Notes under the pieces: generated by a model
Database searches by the model: none
Told to the model about the DNA's origin: nothing
What the model saw: the letters and a program-made list of their open reading frames with translations, nothing else
In this document: one piece after another, positions 55,151 through 64,000 of the stretch
Layout of the letters: the number at the start of each line of letters is the position of its first letter
Position numbering within the stretch: position 1 is the first letter of the stretch
Translations under genes and position numbers: made by a program
Assembly (NCBI GenBank): GCA_934045075.1
Contig: OW203727.1
Coordinates: forward strand, 19,914,311-19,978,310
Source of the DNA: Yponomeuta sedellus
Taxonomy: Eukaryota > Arthropoda > Insecta > Lepidoptera > Yponomeutidae
DNA length: 64,000 nt
Reading direction: 5' to 3'

Positions 55151-55654
55151 TCAAGTTATTTGTCGGACAATATACACGCTTTACTTCACCAATTCTACTC
55201 CAGTTCAACCCATTCGCTACCCTAAGCTTCCATTATTTATATTGGCAATAAATCCGCTTTCGACGCAGAATCGTAACATCTGCCTCCAAGGGGCTTAGAT
55301 TGACATCTGCGGAGAAAATCATTATTAATAACTTATGTAACTTCCAGGAGATGACATAGGAGGTGACCGAAGAACGGAAGGCTCATTTTCGGCAGAAATA
55401 ACAGAATTTTTTCGGAAGAAATAACAGAATTTTTACTTGATTATGCAAGTCTTGAAGTCCGCCCGTCGATCCACCAAGACCATTTTGCAGGAAAGTACAA
55501 AGAGACCTAGTTGAGATTAAGCTTCTCAAAGGTGTAAAAAAATTTAGGGCCAGTTGAAATGCTGAAATAAGAATTATGTTAAGTAAATAGTTAATTGTAG
55601 TGCAGTCTCTTCGATTTCTCAGAAAAGAGCGAGACAGATCGTTACTTAAGTAGC
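55151..55654. other. No recognised feature
   Basis: Non-coding. Confidence 0.5.
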
Positions 55655-55868
55655 ATAACATAACATAACAACATAACATTTACATACAGGCACCTACATC
55701 GCTTCTGGCCTCACACTAGGATATACCCTGTGTCGTGGGAACCAGAACCAACGACATCACAAACATGTAATCATCCAAGACCTGGGGGTTTTTCCCCCCA
55801 GCCGGGATTCGAACCTGGGACCTCTTGCATGGTGGTCAGACGCGCTACCGCTACGCCACAGAGGTCGA
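55655..55868 (-). mobile_element. tRNA-headed SINE B
   Basis: Full copy, head GACCTCTGTGGCGTAGCGG, B-box-like GGTTCGAATCCCGG, body to ATGTAAATGTTATG. The preceding ATAACATAACATAACA run is a tail-like repeat. Confidence 0.85.
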
Positions 55869-56117
55869 CAAAGTATTTACTTAGTGCAATTCTCAATTCA
55901 GAGACCGGCCCATAGACTTCTATGTGAATTTTTTTAGTCAGCCATGTTTGGGTCCAACTGCTGGCCAAAAGCCTCCCCCATGTGCTCCGTCTCCTTCCTG
56001 TCTTGAGCAAGCGTCTGTCATCCCGCCATCTCCGCGACGTCTGCGATGTCCGTCACGTGGAATCAATCCATTATATAATTATGAACTTAATGACTGTTTA
56101 TGACACATATCTGAAGA

Positions 56118-56621
56118 TTTTATTCTTTTTATTGCACTAACCCTTGCTAAGGACAATTTTATTTCGAGGATAAAAATTCCACCCATGCCGGGACGCGAAC
56201 CCGCGACCTCTGGCTACAGAGAGTATTATAAAGAGGTTCGAAATTAATAAATAATAATAAATATTCATGGACATAATTACATAGATCTCGTTAGCCCTAT
56301 ACTAAGTACAACTAAATGACTTGTGTTATAGGTGCTAACTCGACGATAGATTTAATATAATAAATACAAAGATAACATCCAAGACCCGAGACAAACTAGA
56401 AAAGTTTCGTTTCCTAGTTTGAGCCGGCCGGTGATCGAACCCAAGACCTTCGGTCTTACAGTCAGCGTGCCAAACCGCTGCGTCACCGAGGCCGTCAATT
56501 TCACTGATGCCGGTAGTTGCCCATTAGCTCATTTGGGAGAACGCTGGCACGGTTAGCCATAGGTCCCGGGTTTGAGTCCCGGCATGGGTGGAATTTTTAG
56601 CTTCTAAATAGGTTTTTTAAA
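56118..56621 (+). mobile_element. SINE A, inverted 5' end, with SINE E nested
   Basis: ACATATCTGAAGA at 56105-56117 and 56622-56634 brackets the copy. The inverted 3' half (56135-56215) is followed by a fragment of sense body. SINE E interrupts at 56243-56497; then head and tail. Order of events: SINE A first, SINE E later. Confidence 0.85.
56243..56497 (-). mobile_element. tRNA-headed SINE E, nested
   Basis: Minus strand head GACGGCCTCGGTGACGCAGC with GGGTTCGATC. It ends at ATAATAAATATTCATGGAC. It is uninterrupted where the copy at 21895-22416 has a MITE. Confidence 0.8.
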
Positions 56622-57120
56622 ACATATCTGAAGAATGAAACCTGTAACAGTGTAACCATTTTTACACAATATTTGTTATTCCTTTTCTGTCTGGTTTATA
56701 ATTACTCAATATTTGATATGTGTGCAAGTGTGTATATGTGCTTGTGCGAGTGTGTGTGCATGCGTGGGGGTATACATGCATGTGTGTTTGTGTATGTGTG
56801 TGTGTGCGTGTGTGCATGCAAGGGACATGCCATATTTGGAAAAATGCCGTGGTATATACTCTTTTCACCTTCTGTAAATTGTTAGTTTGTGTAAGCAGAG
56901 CCCGGTCCTGCTCCATAAAAGACCCAATATACTGGAGGGGACATCGCCTGTTGCTTTTCCACGAATGGGTTTTTGGCCACGAAATTATGGGAGGAGTGAG
57001 TCTGTTCAATACATCTCACCTGGATACGGTTTTTGTTTCGATGCTCTTCAAACTACACATTATGTCAATAACCGGCCCAGTGCGTATTGGGCCTGTTTAG
57101 GTTTTCGTAAAAGGAACTTT
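56622..57120. other. TG-rich patch; no gene
   Basis: Irregular (TG)n from 56715 to 56820. Frames across it are low-complexity. Confidence 0.5.
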
Positions 57121-57900
57121 ACTTAAACTTTATTGCACACCAACATTTCACAGGACATAATAAATAACATGTACAAAGTCGCGCTTATTTCTGTTACAGA
57201 TATCTTCCAGAAAACCTAAAATTAGGAAAGGCAGTAAAAACGGGTCACATAATAACCTACAAAAATTTTAAACGACTTAAACTGAATATGTAAATAAAAT
57301 ACATAGATATAAATAAATAATAATCATTTATATAGCTCAATGTTACGACAGAGACAGAGAATGCTCTTTCAACCGATTCTTGAAGATACTAATAGTGGGA
57401 CTAGCGCATAATTAAGTTCTTAGTGAAAAGATTTTCCAATTAGCGGAAGGAACTCGCTGATTGTTGCGCCAGACGTACGGGTTACAGATTACGTTGGTCG
57501 GAGAGGCTCTTTTTATGCACCCAAACCTTTTTACAGAGCTAACAGGTATTATACTAGTAAAAAAATACTTTGCATCTTCATTTTCTTAGTATGGTGCACT
57601 CTACGCACTACGAAACTCTACATTAGGAAGTAGTGGCAGTGGCCACTACTTCCTAATGAAGAGTTATGTAGAATCTACAGAAGCATTCTTGAACGATACT
57701 ATTGTACATGGTAACGGGTAGAAAGTAAGATAAGATAAGAATATTCTTTATTGTACACTGGAAAAACAACAAATACAAATCAAAAACAAATACAAATGCA
57801 AATATACATAGTATAACTGGCGGCCTTATTGCTAAAAGCAATTTCTTCCAGACAACCTTACGATGGAAAGTACTTAAGGCAGTGATTCCGCCGTATTGTA
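57121..57900 (-). repeat. Two LINE 3' ends and a 4-nt-loop hairpin
   Basis: 57121-57260 (CTTTATTGCACACC) and 57730-57860 (CTTTATTGTACACTGG, CTTATTGCTAAAAGC) are minus-strand LINE ends. Between them, 57621-57637 and 57642-57658 form a perfect 17-bp hairpin with loop AGTG. Confidence 0.6.
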
Positions 57901-57960
57901 CATTTTTTTAAGTGCGATAGAAGTATTAATAAGTAAATAAAACCGCTGCCAGGCACACGT

Positions 57961-57994
57961 TTAAATAAAGAATGCCGATGCATTCTTTATTTAA
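57961..57994. repeat. 15-bp hairpin, loop CGAT
   Basis: TTAAATAAAGAATGC at 57961-57975 is perfectly complementary to 57980-57994. 57995-58360 shows no feature. Confidence 0.95.
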
Positions 57995-58360
57995 TTTGTA
58001 CTCAATTTCTGTGTTTGATTCCACGGAACACAAAAATTACCATATTTGCTTTTGCACACCTCATAGTGTGAAGGATAAGCTAGCTCTTTGTATCGTAAAA
58101 TTCAATCCTAACCTAATACATTTTTGATAGGGTATCTTACGAGTAGGGAACATGAGCAGATAAAAACTTAGTTCCATCAACAACCGCTGCAGACAGGTCT
58201 TGTACATAATTCAACAGGCTGTCTCTTGGAGTAAAATAAAGTACTACCGAACTAAATCCACACGACTGTGGTCTCGAGAATGCTCTACGTTCTTTTCTTA
58301 AGTTTTTACTGTCATTTATGGTGGAGCTTAGGTGCATGAAATAAAACATTAAGTACGTGT

Positions 58361-58734
58361 AACGCTCAAAGCCTAGTCGACCCGAATGATTGGAATCAAC
58401 CACTTGAGCTAAGGAACAACAGGCGCGGTCAGGTGCAGGATGGGTGACCGTCCCGTGACTACCGCTAGTGGCATTTTTCCGAGCGCTTCTCCGCTTCACA
58501 AGGCACGTTATGCCGTTAGTGCTGACTGTCATGTAATGGCAGTCGTTAAGCCATGTCAGAGGCCTTATGAGCGGCTCGATAACTTCTAACAGTAAAGCCC
58601 GTCACTGTCTTACAATCCTCCATCAACCCGGACTTGGCCCCCGTGGTGGAATATGGCCTAACCTACCTGCGATGGAAGAGACGAAGAGGAAGAGACCCGT
58701 GTTCCAGCAGTGGAGACATACAAGGGTTGGTATC
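58361..58734 (+). mobile_element. 5S-like SINE, near full length
   Basis: Contains GGCGCGGTCAGGTGCAGG, ATGGGTGACCGTCCCGTGAC and the end CATACAAGGGTTGGTATC. Slight duplication (GAAGAGACGAAGAGGAAGAG) near 58675. Confidence 0.85.
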
Positions 58735-59737
58735 AGGGGAGGGACACTCTTTACTGACTTTTCAAGAATATAGTGGCGCCATCTCCTAGTCTTCCCTGAA
58801 ACCCACGAGTTACACTAGATGTCTCTTAGAATAATTTTTGTGATAGAAAGTTTCATTATTTTGTCTATAGATGTCACTACAAAAAAGCTGTTATTTTACT
58901 TTAATAATTTAGTTTTTTAATATTTTATTTTATCTTAAGGCAGTAAGACATATAAATAAGTCAATTTAATAAGGTAAGTAAATGTGTCAAAAATATAATT
59001 CAATGACTTAACTTATTTTTGTTAGTGGAAACATCATTGTTTTAAAATCAAACTTGAATTTCGAATTCGCAACGTTGTTTGGTTTGTTTGTTGCAGTTAA
59101 ATTTTCGTCTGAGTGTCTTTTTTTGTTAAATTTGAACTGTGGAAACCTCCAGAAAGTGCGTTTATAGTTGGTGCAGACATATTAACCGGATTTTGGATGG
59201 AAAACCGACATACAATGAAAATGAAGGTGACGAGTGTAACTGTGTAAGGATGCAGCTCAAAAGTATTATAACAAACATAAACACCTTAAAAGTTAGAAAT
59301 AAATGTTATAGGTATATCAACTATTTTATAATAAAATGAAAGTTTTATCTGTAAACCAAACTCATTTTATTTTGTACAATATCCAATAGTTTGCATTATT
59401 CTTGTAAATGGATTGTTATAGTTACTCTGAATTTGTATTGTTTTATTTTCTTTTTTTATGTGCAGTTGTTAAGTTTTTTTTATGTAGGTACCTAGGTACG
59501 TACCAAAAAGATGTTAAAAATAATCAGCAAAACTATTTCAGAGTAACTATAGCAATACGCATAGCTATGTATACGTATCTATAACAATACGCGTAGCTAT
59601 GTACACCTATCTATAGCTAAAGAATGTTTCGAGATTCGGGGGCGATTTCCAGATGGCGCTTTTACCAAGTTCGATCGTGTTGAAATAGGAAAAGGGCGCG
59701 AGAGGACTCTCTATTTCCCAAACTTATTATACTCTAT
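58735..59737. mobile_element. Candidate 1-kb insertion at the SINE end
   Basis: GGTTGGTATC occurs at 58725-58734 and 59738-59747, exactly bracketing this segment as a 10-bp duplication would. GGCGCCATCT-like motifs lie near both ends (58766 and, inverted, about 59654). A 66-codon frame (59139-59339, KCVYSWCRHINRILDGKPTY) has no recognised domain. The type of element is unknown. Confidence 0.45.
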
Positions 59738-59747
59738 GGTTGGTATC

Positions 59748-62029
59748 GGATATCGGTGTAGCACGCAGTACAAGGGTGGAACGTTATGGACCACAGAACA
59801 ATTAAATCAATAGAAGAAACGATGGTCACGTGACAGCGTACATGCCTAATTGTCAAAACGATACCTTGATGCCCTGAGTAAGAGTCCAAATTAAGATGGT
59901 ATTGTAACTTACAATAGTGGCAACACTCTGAATGTTTTCAAATTTAGTCGGGTTATCGCAAGTGTAAAATCTGTGAAGACGTCGTCGGATTCTTTTAGAA
60001 AATTGAAATAACTAAAACATTTTGGTGCAAACAACTTACCCTGGGATATTGTACGATAAATGCACAATGAGGTGAAAAGTGCGTGGTTGCGGCAGGTCAT
60101 ATAAGAAACAAAGAAAACGCAGTTTATAATATGAACTTCCAAAGGTGAGTACCTAAAACCTATATTTTCTCGCGTAAAAGGACCGAGGAATGAAATATCA
60201 CTTTGAAAATAAACTTCCTAACGACTCGGTAACCAAAATTACCGTAATTGTAGCTTCTAGAACCCTTCTACGCCCTAAAATTAGGAAAATAAACCAATCC
60301 ATTTGTAGGTTGTACTAGTGATGACAAAAGCATGGTCGATGAAAATTCGCCATAGTAGTAGTATAGTCGATACTTGTTCATTACTCCTTCTTAGTACTTA
60401 ATCCATTGTTTATTCTTGTTCAAGTTTTCCCAAATTGATATATGGACGCAATAGCATGCTAAAACGCAGAAATAAAAAGCAGGACAGAAACGACTGTAAA
60501 CTGCGCACAAGGCACTTTAGACCCGAGTGATTTGAACGAAGAAACTTATTGTGAACACGCCTGAAGGAAGATGTGGTGCCCACCTTACTCCAGTAAAAAT
60601 TGAAGTAATGGTAAGAAAGTTAAACATTTGTTACATAATATTTATCGCTACCTTTTCATATACACTTATGACATGTTTTTACAAAATAGGATGCTCCCAG
60701 GAGTTTATTTTGATTTGAAGACGAGAATAACTATGAAAGTTTACAAAATATTTTTTTCACCATACTTCCTTAGTAGTCTTCTACATCCAGACAGTGTACC
60801 AGGCACCACAGCGTCCGAGTGGTGCCTTTATTCATTTAATAATTTATCTTTATTTCAGTATTTCTAAATCATATTAAATAAACAGTGTGATGTGAGAATT
60901 GATAATATAAAAAAACAGGCCCTAAATTCCCACATCACGATGTTGCTTATATTAAGACTTCTACGAGTAAAAAATTGGTTTTCTAAACCCCATCAGCTGT
61001 TTTATGTTTGTCCTGAATTTAAATCGTACCCAACAATAATACAAACTATCATAAACTTTCCCACAAAAAAACCATCTCTCCAACAGTGTAAATCATAGAT
61101 AGATGGATTAAGAAAGGTTGAAAGGTAAAAATAAAATGTTAAATGAATGAACATCAAAGCTGTTAGTTTCACAATTAATAAATTGTGTGGTGATCACCTT
61201 ATTGCAAAAAATATCTGACACATAGATGCAAATTGTACCTTACTTCAAAGTATGTAATTACTTATCAGGATCAGTCAATAATGGAATATTTTATTATTTA
61301 AGTAGCTCTCTTTTGTAGGTATGCCTTTATTAAGTTTCTTTTTGTTTTCAGGTCAGTACTGAACATGGAAACTGAGCAAAAATGTCTGTTATCTGCCAAT
61401 GCCACGGTCATATTCTTCTTTCTTGATCAAATTTACTGAAGACTGACGTAGTATAGTCATCCGTTCGAAAATTCCTTCGTTGATGACCAGCCCTATCTAT
61501 TGTCTAAAATCTGTCAACGAAACTTATTTAAATATCAGCATTCCTCACATGACACATTAAATTACTGCGTGCATCGAATTACTGAATTATTACTTGCAAT
61601 ATAATATTGTGATTATTAAATAAGGTTTGCTGGCAACTTTTAGCGACAGATTGCGGCCGAAGATGGATTTACCTAATCAATATTAGCAATAGTATTTTCC
61701 TTTTCGAATTTTATTGCAAGATAAACATGAGTATTAAGTTTTGATAACTTTTTCAATTAACTTATATATAATACAAGGTCCTAGCTCGATCTGTATGTTA
61801 ACTAAATGTGAGGAAGAAACGTAACGTCAATCTAATACGTCGTCACGGATTTTTTTCTGAAGCATAGGCCTTCAGCAAGAAATTCGAGACAGAGTATTAT
61901 GTTGAAGTTGACGAATATAATTATAAATAAGCAATTTTGTGTGAAAAAGTGTCGCTTTTTAAATTATTGTTACTTTTTTTGATAAAACATGATTGAAAAC
62001 TTGTATACAATACAATTTATTTTAATTTA
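59748..62029. other. Mostly featureless; SINE C-like scrap
   Basis: 60785-60830 (CAGGCACCACAGCGTCCGAG) is a fragment of the SINE C 3' half. Other frames (for example 59909-60142, 60892-61098) lack motifs and look incidental. Confidence 0.4.
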
Positions 62030-62110
62030 TTACATTGTTTAAGATAAGAACATTATTTATTGTACACCAGGAAAAAACAAACAAAACATAATTACAAAGA
62101 TACATTACAA
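62030..62110 (-). mobile_element. LINE 3' end scrap
   Basis: AAGATAAGAACATTATTTAT, TGTACACCAGG, related to 57730-57860. 62111-62829 contains nothing recognised. Confidence 0.5.
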
Positions 62111-62829
62111 TTAATTCAAGAGTCTTCATTTTTCAACGTTTTTATCGACATCGATGGAGAGTTAGGCCCATCCCTAGTCGGTAGCGTTTGACAGTAGGGC
62201 ATGTACGCACCTTGAAATCGGTGCATTGATAAACGTAGTGCCATCTCTTTTTTTCTTATGGAAGGTTGGTTAGCGAAAGCAGGACAGCATTACTGTCAAA
62301 GGTTTCTGCTAAGTTACTGCTACCCCTTGTTATGGACGGTAAAAGACACAGATTAACAGGCACAGATTCTCAGAAAAAAGAGTTATTTTCGATAACTCAA
62401 TTCCTACATACCTAATAGGCTACGCATTTTGCCATGAAGAAAAACATGTGCCGCATACGGAAACATATGCCGCTAACACAGATGACTAAAGGTATTATTA
62501 ATGAAAACACGATTCTTTATAACACTTCATTAACGCCCTATAGTCTGTGGCAGAAATAATACAAGAGAAAGACTTTACCACAGATTATTTGTGTTGCGTA
62601 AATGGATAATTTTAGTTTAGTGTTTTTATAAACAACATCGTAAGCCTGTGAAGTTGTATTGACATCAACTGAATTAGTTGTACTTATTAAATGTGTATTT
62701 TTATGCAATTTGTATTTACCCATCCATTCATAGCCCACTATACTTGTAGCCAAATCTTGAATAGTACGTTTCTCAAATAATACGCGAAAATTAAAACTAG
62801 GTAGTACCTAAGCAATACTTTTAATTTGA

Positions 62830-63480
62830 AAATACAGTTTATTTTTAAAATCTACATTAAACAACAATAATTTTTCTCATATTTAAGTGTTCATTTGTTT
62901 TTTTTCATAAACAGCTTTCTATTTTCAATAAACAGTTTTCGAAATTGAAATAAAACCTTTGATAAGTTACCTTGGTTGCCATGTGTCGGAGTAAAAGGTC
63001 GTTCCATTTTTAAATATACGAGTGATTATTTTAATATGAAATGAAAAGGTTTTATTTAAAGTAGCGCAGATACTGTGGCTTAATGAACGTCACAAGTCAA
63101 ACAAGGTGTCCATTTCAAAATATAGATCATTTTGGAGAAAAAATGGACAAAAAACTCCAAACTTAGGCCCTTCAAAGTCCTTAATTAACAGAGTTTACAC
63201 AGTTTATACAAAACTCATGCATTTTACATGCTTCTAGACATCATTATCATCCAAGTAATCCTTAATATTCTAGTAGCCCTTTTGGCACAAAGTGTAACAC
63301 ATTTTTTTAATTTTATGGGTTACTACTACGTAACTTATTTGCCTGGAGCTCGTCATGGATATTCATATCACTTTGGCCGGGCAGCGCTCGCATGTATTTC
63401 GCCAAGTACAGCAATTTCGATTTATCTCGAAGAAGGTTATCAAAATAAGGCTCATATTTCCAAGCATGTCTGATAAACAC
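62830..63480 (+). repeat. Second of a diverged repeat pair, with nested retroposon
   Basis: Homologous to 54800-55150 (TTACCTTGGTTGCCATGTGTCGG, shortened here; TTTCGATTTATCTCGAAGAA). It is interrupted by the retroposon at 63036-63142. Frames at 63228-63473 and 63313-63681 have no identifiable domain. Confidence 0.5.
63036..63142 (-). mobile_element. Short retroposon, copy 2
   Basis: Reverse complement of 48296-48402 with scattered differences: TGAAATGAAAAGGTTTTATT, GGCTTAATGAACG, TCATTTTGGAG. Confidence 0.75.
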
Positions 63481-64000
63481 ATACCGAGCCGAGTTTCGTG
63501 AAACTACAAATTCATCGTTTGCTCGGACTATTTGATATACATTGCGAAGTCGATCAGACGACTTATTAACACGTAGGGAGCCTCGGTTACGAAATGAACA
63601 ACGAGTTAACAAATTACCCGGCCTTGTAGTGTATATAGTTCTCAAAGTACGAATAAAGGAGACGGATAAACTTTCATACATTCTTGGGCTTGGGTGTTAA
63701 AAGGTGAAAGAGATGTCAATTTAGAGCTTATATATTATTAAACCATCTCGGAAAATTCTGCGGATTTTGGCAATCTGAGAGCAGAGTTATAAGAGATTTA
63801 GTAAAAGTGAGGCTATGCAACAAGCTGACAATGACTTATACTAAACTTATCCGTGTCCGTACAAGTTAAGCAAAATCGTAATTCCGTAGAAAGAAAGCAC
63901 TGGTCGTTATAATAACAAAAACAACAGGAAACACACTCAAAACGCACTAAGCAATACCTACGAGAAAACGAGTGATCATAGATTGAGTCAGGGAGCTGTC
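63481..64000. other. No recognised feature
   Basis: Non-coding or unrecognised up to the window end. Confidence 0.45.

Noticed and set aside
58735..59737. THAP-like exon with a splice acceptor at about 59096
   Set aside because: A C-x-x-x-x-C spacing (CVYSWC) and a TTGCAG sequence upstream were tempting, but no further THAP residues follow.
63313..63681. 122-codon minus-strand frame as a gene
   Set aside because: It overlaps a repeat shared with 54.9-55.1 kb and has no recognisable domain.

Overview
This is eukaryotic DNA, almost certainly from a moth or butterfly. It is AT-rich and has no operons, ribosome binding sites or other prokaryotic signals. It holds repeats familiar from Lepidoptera: RTE-type LINE tails ending in a CCCAGCAGTGG-like motif, several tRNA-headed SINEs, Penelope-like elements (PLEs) and an insect errantivirus. 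I found no convincing host protein-coding gene, no functional tRNA or rRNA gene and no CRISPR array. Nearly every long open frame belongs to a mobile element or runs through a simple-sequence array.

Layout. 1-7.3 kb: SINEs, LINE 3' ends and fold-backs. 7.38-12.6 kb: a very young Ty3/Gypsy LTR retrotransposon of CsRn1/Kabuki type on the minus strand. Its 563-bp LTRs read as identical, and it has a tRNA-Trp-like primer site and a probable gag-pol -1 frameshift signal. 12.66-16.3 kb: two PLEs. The second has a reverse transcriptase, a GIY-YIG endonuclease, inverted terminal copies and a 14-bp target duplication. 16.3-28.8 kb: SINEs, MITE-like TIR elements, a 73-bp minisatellite, an ATGT array and palindromic SINEs. 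28.88-37.49 kb: an endogenous errantivirus (gag, pol, baculovirus-F-type env) on the minus strand, with 274-bp LTRs, a GTAC target duplication, a tRNA-Leu-like primer site and several inactivating breaks. 37.5-64 kb: more SINEs, LINE ends, PLE remnants, a 600-bp perfect GATA array, and progressively emptier AT-rich sequence from about 53 kb.

SINE family letters used below. A: tRNA-like head, tail with CCTCTAAATAGG and TTAGTGCATTAAAAA. B: tRNA-like head with GACCTCTGTGGCG. C: tRNA-like head with GCGGTGGTAGC(C/T)CAGTGG. E: tRNA-like head with GGCCTCGGTG. 5S: a family whose 5' part resembles the internal promoter of 5S rRNA.

Three points deserve most attention. First, many family A copies carry an inverted 5' segment, usually starting at the same internal T-tract, and at least eight copies are bracketed by 9-15 bp target duplications. 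This suggests recurrent snap-back or twin-primed retroposition. Second, the most abundant short retroposon looks like a 5S-rRNA-derived SINE. Third, near-perfect hairpins with loops of about 1-8 nt recur, several of them interrupting repeats whose uninterrupted form is visible elsewhere in the window, as expected of template-switch mutations. No base-level alignment or database search was possible; family names come from motif recognition.
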